Assembly (NCBI RefSeq): GCF_947179515.1
Contig: NC_067481.1
Span: forward strand, 28,786,086 to 28,850,085
Direction: 5' to 3'
DNA: 64,000 nucleotides
Origin: Apodemus sylvaticus
Lineage: Eukaryota > Chordata > Mammalia > Rodentia > Muridae
Part shown: one piece after another, positions 1 to 13,279 of the stretch
Numbering within the stretch: the stretch's first letter is position 1
Layout of the letters: each line of letters begins with the position of its first letter
Program-made: the position numbers and the translations under genes
The notes under the pieces: model-generated
Told to the model about the DNA's origin: nothing
Seen by the model: only the letters and a program-made list of their open reading frames with translations
The model's database searches: none

Positions 1-15
1 TGATCAATAGGCAAA

Positions 16-175
16 GATAGATAGATAAAGAGAAAGGGGGGTGGGGAGAGAGAGAGATAGACAGACAGAGACAGACAGAGAGAAGAGAAAAACAGAGGCA
101 GACAGAAACCAACAAAGAGACAGAGAGACAGAGACAAAAACACAGAGAGGAGGGAAAGAGGGAGAGAGAGAGAGA
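16..175. repeat. GA-rich low-complexity tract
   Basis: GATA and GAGA units with interruptions, nearly all purine on the + strand. Confidence 0.8.
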
Positions 176-266
176 CCTGGCATGGTCCACCCCCACCCCC
201 AGTGACATACTCCCAACAAGGCCACACACCCCTAATTCTTCTAATCCTTTCAAATAGTGTCACTCC

Positions 267-354
267 CTGGAGACCAGGCTGGCCTCGAACTCAGAAATCG
301 GCCTGCCTCTGCCTCCCAAGGGCTGGGATTAAAGATGCGTGCCACCACTACCCA
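267..354 (-). mobile_element. B1 SINE fragment
   Basis: Antisense B1: ACCAGGCTGGCCTCGAACTC followed by CTGCCTCTGCCTCCCAAG. Confidence 0.85.
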
Positions 355-409
355 GTGAGCCATTCTTATTCAAATCACCAGGCAGTTCAAACCAAGCACC
401 GGATAAGAG

Positions 410-775
410 GTGCATGACTAATCCTTGCACTCAGGAGGTAGAGGCGGGAAGATAAGTAGTTCAAGATTATCTTGGGCTGTGTAGTAAGTCTGAAGCCAGC
501 CTCTGTGTGAAGGTGTAGGGTTGTGTGTGTTTGTATATGGGCATGTAGTTGAGTTATATTCAGGGCTGATGGGACACTCAGCAGGTAAAGGCTACACAAG
601 GTTACACAAGCCTGCCAACCTGAGTTTGATCCCAGGATTACATGTAAAGACTGAAGAAATTAACTGACTCCAGCAAGATGTCCTCTGATCTCCACAAGCA
701 CACCATGCCAGTCCCCAACCACACACAGAACAGGCACGGGCACACGCCCACACAAGTAAAAGTAATCATTTCCTC
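410..775 (+). mobile_element. Diverged B4-like then B3-like SINEs
   Basis: 410-505 resembles a worn B1/B4 body (GAGGTAGAGGCGGGAAGAT). 560-775 resembles B3 (GTCCTCTGATCTCCACAAGC, ending in a degraded CA/A-rich tail). Confidence 0.5.
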
Positions 776-1417
776 AGAGGAAGTTATGAGAGGAGAGTTG
801 TGCCAAAGCTTTACAAATACAGCTTGGCTGAGCTAAGAGCATTTCGGCCTAGCTATCCCTAGGCTCAGGCTTGGAAGCTTCTAGCCTCCAGCGTAACCTT
901 CTGCAAGCCCGAACCCTGAAGGTGTCAGCTTCCAGCCTCCATCTCCCTCCATCTGCTGACCTAGGCCTCTGAGACTCACTGCTGAAGAAGCTAACCTTTC
1001 TAGATCTTTCTGAACTCTGTTTTTTGTTTGTTTGTTCTTTCCAGGAGAGATTGAGAATGCAGTCCCCCACTACCACAAATTATGCAGTTGAGTTTCCCCA
1101 CATTTGGGGACATCGCAGGGGTCAGCACATCCAGAGTGCAATGGATAAGCCTCACCCTGGGAAAACCACTTTCATGATCATGGTATCTCCCCTGCCAGGT
1201 AAGTATCTGAACTCTGGCTAGCTGGTTCAACTCAGCCGTTCTGGCCCAAACTCCTCTCCAAGGTATCCCATTCAGTCTGGCTTCTCTCGGCTTCTCACTG
1301 AATTGCTTTGCTTGGCCTCAAACTAACTCTGGCCATTTGTTCTAATCATCTGGCTCCTTCTTATCTCTGGCTTCTCATGCCTCTGCTGGCCTGCACAGAA
1401 CCTCATGAACTCCACTG

Positions 1418-1476
1418 CTCCTGCTCTCTCTCTCCCTCCTTCCCTCCCTTCCTCCCTCCCTCCCTCCCTCCCTCTC
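1418..1476. repeat. (CT)n/(CCCT)n tract
   Basis: Pyrimidine-only stretch of CTCTC then repeated CCCT units. Confidence 0.9.
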
Positions 1477-2219
1477 TGTACTGCTGTACTCTGTACTCTG
1501 TACGGGAGCATTCTATCTCTGACTTATTCTGTCAAACTTTTCTCTAATCCATCTTTGTCTGCCCCTCAATTTGATGTCTGCACCACTACTGCCCAACCTG
1601 ACAAGACTTTAAGACTGTGTGAAGTCTCCTCTGGAAAGGTAACTGTTCCCCATGTCCCCTGCCCCAAACCCAGCCCATCCCCCACCCCCAGCTGGGACAC
1701 TTTGCTTCTTCAAGCATGGTATTTCTGGGGAATTTCCTATGTCTTTGGAGTTCATTGTTTCAGTTGTCTGATAGATTAAGAGAATATTGTTCCTGCCACC
1801 TCCTGCTGCCAGAAGACAGCCTGGGCTATACCCTTGGCAGAGTTGTAGAGAGTGCTTCTGAGGGAAGCCAATAGTACTAGAAAATGTAACTTCCCGTCCC
1901 TGCACAGTTGGTGGCTCAAAAGGAGCCCACCTTGGGGTTGTGAGGGTTAAATGGGACAACATAGCTGGTGATGGGCACCCAGAGAGTCTGAATAAATGAA
2001 GAGAAGGAGAGAGGGATCCCCACGTGGCCAGAAATGACCAAGGTCCTCAGGCTGGGGACTGAACATCTCTCAGTTTTAGCCCCATCTGAAAGGTTATTTC
2101 TTCACTGCCCCTGAAATGAACTGATTTAAGCCAGATTAGATCATATTAAAGGCAGGTTTATCGAGAAGCTGTCCTCCGTTGGGTGAGTTCACTGGGCCCA
2201 AGGACCACGGCCCGGGAAT

Positions 2220-2484
2220 TCTCCAGGGGGCAGGGGCAGGGGTAGAAGACAGAAAGCAAAAGAGGGAAGTAAACATGAAGAGAGAAAAGGAGGAAGGGGG
2301 AGGGAGAGAGGAGGGGGGGAGAGAGAGCAAAATATCTGGGTTATATAGGGAGGAACCTGAGAGGGAAGAGGCTGGAAAGTTCAGGTGGAGGCCTCATATG
2401 CCTGGCTTGGACTGAGGGATGCTGGGAGACCCTGGAAGCCAGGTCTCCTTTGGAATGTAAAATATGTACTCCAGTCCTTTGTAT

Positions 2485-2517
<33 letters not shown>
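2220..2517. repeat. GA-rich stretch and (TG)n microsatellite
   Basis: 2,220-2,335 is G/A-rich; 2,486-2,517 is an uninterrupted TG run. Confidence 0.8.
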
Positions 2518-2521
<4 letters not shown>

Positions 2522-2617
2522 CCAAATGAGGTGGTGTGATTCACTCTCAGAATTTGCACCCAGGGCTGGTCACTATTGTTTTTTGTTTGTTTATTTTTGT
2601 GTTTGGTTTGGTTTTGG

Positions 2618-2753
2618 TTTTTTGAGACAAGGTTTCTCTGTTACCCTACTGTCCCAGAACTTGTCCCATGAACCAGGCTGTCCTGGAACTCATAAACATC
2701 TGCCTGCTTCTGCCTCCAGGGTACTGAGAATAAAGGCACCGCGGCACCCAGCA
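2618..2753 (-). mobile_element. B1 SINE
   Basis: Antisense B1 from TTTTGAGACAAGGTTTCTC to a degraded left end. Confidence 0.85.
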
Positions 2754-2810
2754 GCTTTTGGGTTTTTTTTTTGTTGTTGTTGTTTGGTTGGTTGGTTGTT
2801 TTTTTTTTTT

Positions 2811-2951
2811 GTTTTTCGAGACAGGGTTTCTCTGTGTAGACCTGGTTGTCCTGGAACTCACTCTTAGACCAGGCTGGCCTCAAACTCATAAATCTACCTG
2901 CCTCTGCCTCCCAAGTGCTGGGACTAAAGGCATGCGCCACCACCGCCCAGC
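2811..2951 (-). mobile_element. B1 SINE
   Basis: Near full-length antisense B1: CGAGACAGGGTTTCTCTGTG to CACCACCGCCCAGC. Confidence 0.92.
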
Positions 2952-3091
2952 TAGACGTCACTTTCAAATGTGGCTCCTTGCTTTTACAAACTAGTTTTTC
3001 AGTAAAGGTGTGTACTGAGGCGCATCTGCATTCCAGTCAGATCACACACTGTCTTCAGGCGTGACTAGAAGCCATATTGCTGCATTAACAA

Positions 3092-4700
<1,609 letters not shown>

Positions 4701-4704
4701 TTTT

Positions 4705-4856
4705 GCTGGGCAGTGGTGGCGCAGGCCTTTAATCCCAGCACTAGGGAGGCAGAGGCAGGCAGATTTCTGAGTTCGAGGCTAGCCTGTACTACAGAGCGAG
4801 TTTCAGGATAGCCAGGGCTGCACAGAGAAACCCTGTCTCAAAAAACAAAAAAAAAA
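4705..4856 (+). mobile_element. B1 SINE
   Basis: Sense B1 from GCTGGGCAGTGGTGGCGCAG to an A-rich tail. Confidence 0.93.
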
Positions 4857-4924
4857 TTTGATTTTTTTTCTCCCCCCCCACCTTCTCCCTCTTGCTCTGG
4901 CCCTGCTCATACCGGCCCATAGGT

Positions 4925-5105
4925 CTTTTATTTGTTTCTCATTATGGATGGTTGCGAGCCACAATGTGGTTGCTGAGATTTGAACTTATGACCTCCGGAA
5001 GAATGCTCTTGCTGAGCCAGAGATTTTGTTTAGATATAATTTATATAATTATAATTTATATATAATATAAATAAATTAATATAAATTAATATAAATAAAT
5101 TATTA
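4925..5105 (-). mobile_element. B2 SINE fragment and AT-rich stretch
   Basis: 4,925-5,030 carries the antisense B2 core (GGTTGCGAGCCACAATGTGG). 5,036-5,105 is AT-only sequence of TAATATAAAT-like units. Confidence 0.7.
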
Positions 5106-5106
5106 T

Positions 5107-5270
5107 TGGTACATGTCTTTATTCTCAGTACTCTGCCTTCTGTTTATGAGTTCCAGGACAGCCTGGTCTATAGGACAAGTTCTGGGACAGTAGGGTAACA
5201 GAGAAATCCTGTCTCAAAAAAAACAAAACCAAACTAAACACAAAAATAAACAAACAAAACAAACAAACAA
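5107..5270 (+). mobile_element. Rearranged B1 SINE
   Basis: B1 right half with an internal duplication of GGACAG-type sequence and an A-rich tail. Confidence 0.65.
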
Positions 5271-5389
5271 ACCAGCCCTTGATTTTTTTTCAACAGTCAT
5301 TCCTCTGTATACATCTATTTGAGTGAATTTAGATTATATTATTAGAATTATTTTTTTTTCTGTCTTTTTTTTTTTTTTTTTTTGATTTG

Positions 5390-5581
5390 GTTTTTTCGAG
5401 ACAGGGTTTCTTTTTTTGTTTTGTTTTGTTTTTTGGGTTTTTTTCGAGACAGGGTTTCTCTGTATAGCCCTGGCTGTCCTGGAACTCACCCTGTAGACCA
5501 GGCTGGCCTCGAACTCAGAAATCCGCCTGCCTCTGCCTCCCAGAGTGCTGGGATTAGAGGCGTGTGCCACCACTGCCCAGC
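5390..5581 (-). mobile_element. B1 SINE with duplicated 3' end
   Basis: TCGAGACAGGGTTTC occurs twice (about 5,396 and 5,444), separated by T-rich sequence. A single B1 body follows. Confidence 0.85.
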
Positions 5582-5589
5582 TTATTTAT

Positions 5590-5978
5590 TTTTTTAAAAA
5601 ATATTTATTTAATCATTTTACATTCAGATTGAAGCTCCCCCCCTTCTCCCAGTACCCCCCTCACACTCCCTCCCCATCTCCTGACAGATGGGTACCAGCA
5701 TCTCCTACCCTCCATCTCCTTATCTACTGAGGCCAGACAGGGCAGTCCAGCGAGGGGAAAGGGATCCAAAGGCAGGCGACAGAGTCAGACACAGCCCCCA
5801 CCCACTCCAGTGTTAGAGGACACACATGAACACCAAGCTGCACATCTGCTACATATGTGTAGGAGACTTAGTCCAACCTCTGCGTGCTCTTTGGCTGTTG
5901 GTTCAGTCTCTGTGAGCCCCCATGGGCCCGGGTTAGTTGACTCTATGTCTTCTTGTAGTGTCCTTGACCCCTCTGGCT

Positions 5979-6019
<41 letters not shown>

Positions 6020-7045
6020 GTTTTTTTTCAAGACAGGGTTTCTCTGTATAGTCCTGCTGTCCTGGAACTTGTTCTGTAGACCAGGCTGGCCTCGAACTCA
6101 GAAATCCACCTGCCTCTGCCTCCCAAGTGCTGGGAGTGCGCCACCATGCCCGGCTCTCTTAATCCTCCCCCTCCCCACTCTTCCACAAGACTTCCTGAGC
6201 GCTGCCTATTGTTTGGCTGTGGGTCTCTGCATCTGTTTCCATTCAGCTGCTGGATGAAGCCTCTCAGAAGAGAGTTATGCTAGGCTCCTGTCTGCAGTTA
6301 CAGCAGACTATCATTAACAGTGTCAGGGCTGGCTCTCTCTCATGGGTCTCAAGTTGGACCAGCCATTGGTTGACCATTCCCTCAATCTCTGCTCCATCTT
6401 TATTCCTGCACATTTTCTAGGCAGGACAAATTTTGGGTTGAAAAATTTGAGAGTGGGTTGGTGTCCCCCTCCCTACCTGACTACAGAAGATGCCACTTCA
6501 GGTCCCATATCCCCAGCTACCAGGAGTCGCAGCTAGCTAGTGTCACCCCATAGACTCCCAGGAACTTCCTCCAACCCAGAGATGCACCCCACCAATTTCC
6601 ATTCTTTCTCCCAGTCTTCTCCTTCCTACCCCCACCCTCCCCACACCTGATCCTCACCCCCATTTTCCATGCCCCCTCTCCCACCCAAATTCCCTCCCTC
6701 CTTCCACTTTTGATGTCTATTTTATTTCCCTTTCTGGGTGAGATTCAAGCATCCTCTCTTGAGCCCTCCTGGTTACTTAGCTTCTTTGGGTCTGTAGATT
6801 GTAGTGTGGTTATCTTGTATTCTATGGCTAATATCCATTTATCAGTGAGGACATACCATGAGTGTCTTTCTGGGTCTGGGTTACCTCACTTAGAATGACA
6901 TTTTCTAGTCCCATCCATTTACCTCCAAGTTTGTTGACGTCCTTGGTTTTAACAGCTGAGTAGTATCCCATTGTTTAAATGTACATTTTCTTTATCCACT
7001 CTTGAGTTGAGGAACATATAGGTTGTTTCCAGTTTATGGCTATTT
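5590..7045 (-). mobile_element. 5'-truncated L1 (ORF2 end and 3' UTR), interrupted
   Basis: The minus strand reads as the end of L1 ORF2 and its 3' UTR. Coding traces at 6,690-7,045 (for example LVRTYHECLSGSGLPH read in the reversed copy's + frame) contain stops. The element is split at about 5,981-6,155 by a CT tract and an antisense B1. It is inactive. Confidence 0.8.
5981..6155 (-). mobile_element. (CT)n and B1 SINE inside the L1
   Basis: 5,981-6,017 is CT repeat; 6,019-6,154 is antisense B1. L1-like sequence resumes on both sides. Confidence 0.85.
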
Positions 7046-7096
7046 CAAATTTATTTGGTTTTGGTTTGTTTGTTTGTTTGTTTATTTGTTTGTTTG

Positions 7097-7236
7097 TTTG
7101 AAGATAGGGTTTCTCTGTGTAGAACTGACTATCTTGGAACTCTCTCTGTAGCTCAGGCTGGCCTAGAACTCACAGAGATCCATCTGCCCCTGCCTCCCAA
7201 GTGCCAGGATTAAAGGTGTACACCACCGCTGACCAG
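7097..7236 (-). mobile_element. B1 SINE
   Basis: Antisense B1 preceded by a (GTTT)n run, the reverse of its A-rich tail. Confidence 0.9.
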
Positions 7237-7302
7237 TTTATTAGAACTATTTTTAAAATTACTTTGTGACTTGTTGGTTTGAATTTCATGAGGACTAAAC
7301 AT

Positions 7303-7590
7303 GAAGGAGAACTGGAGAGATGGCTCAGTGGTTAAGAGCTCTGGCAGTTCACAGCTGTCTGTAATTCCAGTTCCAGGGGATCTGACACCCTCACACAGGC
7401 ACACATGCAGACAAAGCACCAGTGCACACAAAAATGAACTGATTAATTTTAAAAACCATGTAAAGGAAGCGAGGCTGTCTGTAACCCCAGCAATTGGGAG
7501 GCAGATATACAGTGAACTCAAAGCCAATCTGGGTCACATGAGGCCCTGCCCTAAAATTTTAAAAAAGCACATAGCTAGATCCTGTTTCAA
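7303..7590 (+). mobile_element. B3/B2-like SINE then worn B1-like SINE
   Basis: 7,303-7,455 starts ACTGGAGAGATGGCTCAGTG with an internal deletion. 7,470-7,590 resembles a degraded B1. Confidence 0.7.
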
Positions 7591-7635
7591 AAAACAAAAT
7601 GATAGTAATAAAGTTAATTAAGGATTTTGAGATGC

Positions 7636-7802
7636 AGCCGGGCAGTGGTGGCCCACGCCTGTAATCCCAGCACTTGGGAGGCAGAGGCAGATGGATTTCT
7701 GAGACTGAGGCCAGCCTGGTCTACATAGTGAGTTTCAGGACAGCCAGGGCTACACAGAGATACCCTGTCTCGAAAAACCAAAAAAAAAAAAAAAAAAAAA
7801 AG
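7636..7802 (+). mobile_element. B1 SINE with diverged target-site duplication
   Basis: Full-length sense B1 with poly(A). Flanks AGGATTTTGAGATGCAG and AGGATCTTAAGACGCAG are a slightly mutated direct repeat. Confidence 0.93.
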
Positions 7803-8163
7803 GATCTTAAGACGCAGACATTATCTTTACTTATATGGAGGACCTCGCCATATAATCTCAAGTGTTTTTCTAAGAAAGGCCTAGGGAAATTGGGTATGGA
7901 AACCGAAACAGAAAAGCAGCCGTTAGAGCCAGGAGCATAGAGCACCTGGGCCATCAGGAGCCCCGGAGCGTCTCACACACAGTCCTGCCCAACCTTTGAC
8001 ATAGTGTTTGATGTTGTAATACACAAATGTTGGACCTCATTCTTAGCTATCATTGGACACATAAAGCTCATGGGCCAAGTGTTGGACACATTTCTAAGAA
8101 ACCAGTGTAATGCAAACACCTTGACTTTAGTGCCATTAACTTGTTTTAGACTTCTAGTCTCCA

Positions 8164-8164
8164 G

Positions 8165-8207
<43 letters not shown>

Positions 8208-8240
8208 ACGCACACGCACACGCACGCACTCTCTCTCTGT
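8164..8240. repeat. (CA)n with CACG variants, then CT
   Basis: Pure CA changes to CACACG units near 8,197, then to CTCT. Confidence 0.93.
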
Positions 8241-8281
8241 CTCTCATTTATTTGTTTGTTTATATATTTATTTAATGTGTT

Positions 8282-9006
8282 GAGATAGGGTCTTGCTATT
8301 AGCCCAAGGTCCTCTAGCCCATTTGGTTTCAAACCTCAAACTCAGGATCCTTCTGCCTCAGACATCCCAGTTCTGGGACTACAGGTGAGCACACCTCCCC
8401 TGTTTAAGGGCATTAAACATGTGTGATTTGTTGCCGTAGCAACAGGAGGTGAACACAGTGCCCAGTGCCTCTGCTCCTCTCACTCAGTCCCTGCCCACCA
8501 TCCCTAGGCTGTGAGCCCTCTGCTAACATCAACACCAGGCTCCTTGTAACTAAACAACACCCTGTAGTCTTACCTCCACGTTCAGGGCCCAGCTACACAC
8601 ACAGTACAGTGTTACCTGCTGGATGTCTGATGAACCAATGCACTGCAGAAGACGGATTTGCTTAACTTAGTTCCTGACTTTGACCCAAGGAAAGATAAAA
8701 GTCACATCATTCAAACAAAGAGGCTTGTTTTTCTCTTTACAAAACCAAGGCTTTCACAACATTTGGGCTGTGTGAGGAGTGATTTTTTTTTCTTTTTTTG
8801 GTTTTTCTTTTTCTTTATTTTTTTCCCACTTTTAACTTATTTTATTTCACATGTATCGGTGTTTTACCTGCATGTGTGTCTCTATGACTGTGTCAGATCT
8901 CCTAGAACTGGAGTTACAAACCGCTGTGATCTGCCAGGATGGTGCTGGGAATTGAACCAGAGTTCTCTGGAAGAGCCACCACTGTTCTAACTGTACTCTA
9001 GCCATT
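8282..9006 (-). mobile_element. Diverged B1-like (8,282-8,398) and B3-like (8,825-9,006) SINEs
   Basis: The first shows GAGATAGGGTCTTGC and TTCTGGGACTACAGG. The second shows GGTGCTGGGAATTGAACCAG. The roughly 425 bases between them show no recognisable feature. Confidence 0.6.
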
Positions 9007-9193
9007 TTTTTTTTCAATTTGGGGCTGCAGAAAAATATAAATAAATAAATAAAATCAATCTCTTCAGAGCCCATCTTTCTGGGTTTGCAGTTTCCTGTGA
9101 ACTGTGGTCAAATTTAATTTTACACCAGGCAGCAACACATGGCAGATTCCTTATTTTCACTTTCAGTTTGAAAACCAGAAACATCTGGGTTTT

Positions 9194-9348
9194 GTTTTTT
9201 TTTCTAGTTTTTTCAAGACAGGGTTTCTCTGTGTAGCCCTGGTTGTCCTGGAACTCACTCTGTAGACCAGGCTGGCCTCAAACTCAGAAATCCGCCTGCC
9301 TCTGCCTCCCAGAGTGCTGGGATTACAGGTGTGTGCCACCATGCTGGC
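9194..9348 (-). mobile_element. B1 SINE with target-site duplication
   Basis: Antisense B1 flanked by AACATCTGGGTTTT at both ends. Confidence 0.93.
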
Positions 9349-9961
9349 AACATCTGGGTTTTTTTTTTCAGAGCGCTTTTATCTGGCTTTTGTTGGTGGT
9401 GTTGGTTTATGGGACATTTGGTATTGGTGAGTAGGTGGATCTATTGGGCCCAATTAACAGAATAAGAGCATTGTGTTCTAAGTCTTCTAAATCTCTCTGG
9501 AGATTAAACCATTGCCTCTGGCATCTCCCTCCTACCTGTACCCCTTCTCTTTGCTGGAGATAGAAGTCAGGGCTTTATACACAGTGGCCAGTGCACACAT
9601 CCTAGGCAAGTAAGTGCACACAGGCTAGACCAGTGCACACAGGCTAGACCAGGGGGCTATGAACAACAACACTTTTATTCTCGGGATGTCCTTGTTTGTT
9701 TTACAAGATCTTGGTTTGAAGCCCAGGCTAACCTCTGACTCTTCCTGTGTTCCTCGGCCCTCTTAGTCCCGGGGCTACGCCACTAGGACAGTCCTCTGCA
9801 TTTCACTGTGGCAACCTTATTGAACCTCAGTCCAGTTACTAATGGCTGGCATTAAGGTGAAAGTTTCTCTTGGGCCTGTTAATAAAGCTTTTTTATTAGG
9901 TTACAATTAAGCTGGAGGTTTGTAGCTCAAGTGAGTGTGTGGCCCCGAATTCCTTCCCCAG

Positions 9962-10058
9962 CACACACACACACATACACACACTCACACACATACACAC
10001 ACACACACCACAGCCATGTTTACTGTGTTAAAAAATAAAGCACTAAAAAGTGTTATTA

Positions 10059-10097
<39 letters not shown>

Positions 10098-10247
10098 CTT
10101 GGAGCCACAGGACACGTGTGAAGGTGAGACGACAATTTACAAGAGTCAATCTCCTCCTCCTACCGAGTGGATTTCAAGCATCTAACTCAATCATCAGGTT
10201 TGGTAGCAATTGCTTTCATCTGCTGAGTCTTCTCACTGACTCTCTTC
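9962..10247. repeat. (CA)n, (GT)n and B3-like SINE (-)
   Basis: CA-rich at 9,962-10,010 and GT at 10,061-10,094. An antisense B3 core follows to 10,247. Confidence 0.8.
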
Positions 10248-10294
10248 CTCCCGCACACCCCGTTTGTTGTTGTTGTTTGTTGCTGTTGTTGTTG

Positions 10295-10437
10295 TTGTTT
10301 TCAGACAGGGTTTCTCTGTGTAGTGCTAGCTGTCCTGAAACTCCCTCTGTAGACCAAGCTAGTCTTGAACTCAAGAGAGTCTCCCATCTCTGCCCCCCAA
10401 GTGTTGGGATTAAAGGGATGTGCACCACCACCCAACT
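10295..10437 (-). mobile_element. B1 SINE
   Basis: Antisense B1 after a (GTT)n run: CAGACAGGGTTTCTCTGTG. Confidence 0.9.
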
Positions 10438-10995
10438 CCCCCATCTATCCTTATTGCCCTTAAACCAAGGGCATCTAGCACACAGTCAACCATTCTACCA
10501 CTGAGCTAGAGCCCTGCCCTCATTTTAAAACTATGGTCTCCCTCTTATTCTTGCTAGCTTTAAATTTGTCCTGTCGCCCAGGTAGGCTTTGAACTCATGA
10601 TGCTCCCTGTCCTTGCAGAAGGACTAAGCATTTGAAGGCAGCCCAGGCTACATGACACTCTTGCAAAAAGCTGATCTGTGGTCTGCTGTGGAAACCTTAT
10701 GCAACATCTGCCCATTTGCCCTGCTCTCGAATTACTCCATGTAGTATAAAGCAGAAGTTTTTTCAGGCCTCACTGCCCTGAAAAATTCCATTCAACAGCC
10801 GTTTCTGACTCCAATGTGAAGATGGAGGACAACTCCACACCTGAGTGGATGCTGAGGGAGGACATCTGTCTGGCACCACTCAGGAGGCATAGATGGAGAA
10901 ATTACTTATTCCTAGGAATAGGAGTGATGGCATTCTATAGATTTATTGGGGGTTAATTGAGATTGTAGGGACATAAAACATATTAAAATCATATC
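10438..10995. other. Mostly unique intergenic sequence
   Basis: A weak B1-like patch may lie at 10,545-10,680. No gene, RNA or regulatory signature is recognised in the rest. Confidence 0.4.
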
Positions 10996-10998
10996 TAG

Positions 10999-11210
10999 AG
11001 GGGTTGAAAAGACAGCTCAGTGGTTAAGATCTCTGGTTGCTCTTCCTGACCCAAGTTTGATTCCCAGCACACACATGGTGGCTCACAAGCATCTGTACCT
11101 CCAGTGCTGTGGACTCTGACGCCCTCTTCTGGCTGCTGGGAGGACTGCATGCACATGGTGCACAGACATACAGACAGACAACTCAAGACACAAAATATAA
11201 TAATAAAGGA
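10999..11210 (+). mobile_element. B3A/B2-type SINE
   Basis: Sense copy with CAGCTCAGTGGTTAAG and ACATGGTGGCTCACAA, ending in an A-rich tail. Confidence 0.85.
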
Positions 11211-11377
11211 AATCAAGTCATATTAGGAAAACCAATCCCAAGAACTTATTAAGCATACTGGATTGAGAAATGGTGCAAACCCCTTCCTTAGAACCCCCAA
11301 CAAGGAAGCTATCTAACACTGAGTTGCCAGCATCTATGATGTCACCTGACCCACCCAGTGTGTTAAAAGATGGACCG

Positions 11378-11575
11378 AAGGCTGGAGAGGTGGCTCAGCA
11401 GTTAAGAACACTGGCTGCCTGTTCAGAGGATCCAGGTTCAATTCTCAGTACCACCTGGTGGTTCACAACTGCATGTAACTCCAGTTCTAGGGAATGTGAT
11501 GCCCTCTTCTGGCCTCTGTGGGCACTGCACTGCACATAGTGCATAGAGGCAAAATATCCATATAAAAATACAGAC
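11378..11575 (+). mobile_element. B3A-type SINE
   Basis: Starts GGCTGGAGAGGTGGCTCAGC and ends in a CA/A-rich tail. Confidence 0.88.
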
Positions 11576-11739
11576 TGACAAAAAAGAATTTGATAACCAG
11601 AGAACTCCCCACTGTCCCAGGGGCTTCAACTCTGCTCACTTCCCCACTGTTGGGGTCCTCCTGTTCACCTATGTTCACCTGCATCCATTCATCTATTGGG
11701 GCCGGGTCTTGCCCTGTGCACCTAAGCCTCCGTGGTCTC

Positions 11740-12045
11740 ACACCTCCTCTCTGCAGATGGACTCAATTCTGTAGCTCTACTCGAAGCTATGGCTCCGCAG
11801 CAGCTCGAGTCGCGCCTCCACCAGCTGCAACTGCCCCCTCTGCCTGGGCTCTTTATCTTACGAAGGTAGAGATTCTCCTTGTGACCTATTAGAATCCAAG
11901 CTTTGTCGTCTCAAGATTTTTGAAAGTCCTTGAGTTTTGCTATGGCCTCGTAAACCCTTTACAGTCGTTCTGTAAGCCTCTATATTGAAGTGTCTACTTC
12001 GATTTATTTTACTTTGTGATACGTAATCTGCGATCTGAAAAAAAA
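11740..12045 (+). other. Unexplained exon-like or retrocopy-like GC-rich patch
   Basis: A CTCTCTGCAG acceptor-like end at about 11,755 is followed by CpG-containing sequence with a 26-codon frame, MAPQQLESRLHQL to FILRR (11,789-11,866), ending at an AG|GTAGAG donor-like site. Sequence then runs to an A9 stretch at about 12,038. I do not recognise a parent gene. Confidence 0.25.
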
Positions 12046-12065
12046 ACCTCACACATTAATTAGGA

Positions 12066-12155
12066 TTGAGATGGAGAGATGACTTAGCCCATAAAGTGTT
12101 TGCCATGAAAGCCCAGAGACCTGGATTCAGATCTGTTAGCTTCTACAAGGTGCTG
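12066..12155 (+). mobile_element. B3-like SINE fragment
   Basis: GAGATGGAGAGATGACTTAG, truncated. Confidence 0.55.
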
Positions 12156-12641
12156 TGTAGACTGCGGGGGAGAAAAATTATAAGTGGCATCACCCAGCAG
12201 TGAACTCTGAAAGTTAGAATACCAATCCACCAGGCAAGATATGCCCACTGGTGCAACAGTGACACGCAGGCTACAGGAGTAACCAACTGCTTTAGGCTGG
12301 AATTTGAGGCCTACTCCACAGAGGGGAATCCAGACCAGGAACTGTCAACCTGGTTAAAAATTCACGGCTTGGGAGGTTGTGGACCCTAACGTCAAATCTG
12401 CTATTGTTGTTTTGTTAAGTGGACAGGTAACCAAAGTGATTTCTAAATATTTCTGTTTGTACACATAGGTTAGTATTGTGCTCAACCTTGGCCAGAGAGG
12501 CTGCTTTCTCCAGTGGGATGCAAAGAATCACAACTGATCAAAGTGCAGAGAAAAGTTAACTGTGGCGTGTTCAGCCCCAAAGGAGACATTTATATCGACG
12601 GTACCAATCCTGAGGGTCGGGGAACAACAGAACGAAAAGGC

Positions 12642-12715
12642 TATAAAAGCCGGGGAGTGTGGAGGAGTGTGGAGGAGTGTGGAGGAGTGTGGTGGAGTGT
12701 GGTGGAGTGTGGAGG
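12642..12715 (+). repeat. 10-bp tandem repeat directly after a TATA-like motif
   Basis: CTATAAAAGCC at 12,641-12,651 precedes six tandem decamers of GG(A/T)GGAGTGT type. The array is G-rich on the + strand. Confidence 0.85.
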
Positions 12716-13279
12716 CCGTGGTACAGTCACGAGCTTCCACTCACTGATGCTGTGGTTACCTGCATAAAACCCAGCTGAGATATGGCAAACCAGACCAGTC
12801 AACCTTCCAGCAGGCTGCACGCGTCAGGCTCAGTGGATTATGATGAAGAAGAAAACGGAGGAGAGGGCAGGAAGATGGGAGGGGGTCCTGGGAGAGTGGG
12901 AGGGAAAACCAGGGGTGGGTGGGTAGGATCGAGATACAGTGTATGCATGCATGAAATTACCGAAGAAGAAAGAAAAGCTTTTAAGAAAGAAAAACGTGGA
13001 GAGAAAACCAGATGCTTGACCAGGACATTTGGTCCCACACTTCTGTTTGCATGTGCACATATATGAACATATATATATACACACCACACAAACCCAAAAC
13101 ACCAGCATACAAGAACTTGTGTTTTCCTCATCCTGTCAAAGAAAACGAGACTTCGAAAGTTGCTGCCAATAAAACTACTGCTCCCTGTGAGTTCATTGCT
13201 ATTGAAGAAACGGTGATTCAAATTCATTCTGAGTGTGAAAAGACACAAATGGGTTTGTTTTCTAGCAGAGCCCTTGAAC

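Noticed and set aside
6690..6900. Apparent protein-coding traces from L1
   Set aside because: Broken fragments of L1 ORF2 read in antisense; not a functional gene.
12782..13066. 94-codon frame starting MANQTSQPSS
   Set aside because: No recognisable domain. The sequence is low-complexity G/A-rich and resembles the end of a repeat, with no splice or conservation evidence.
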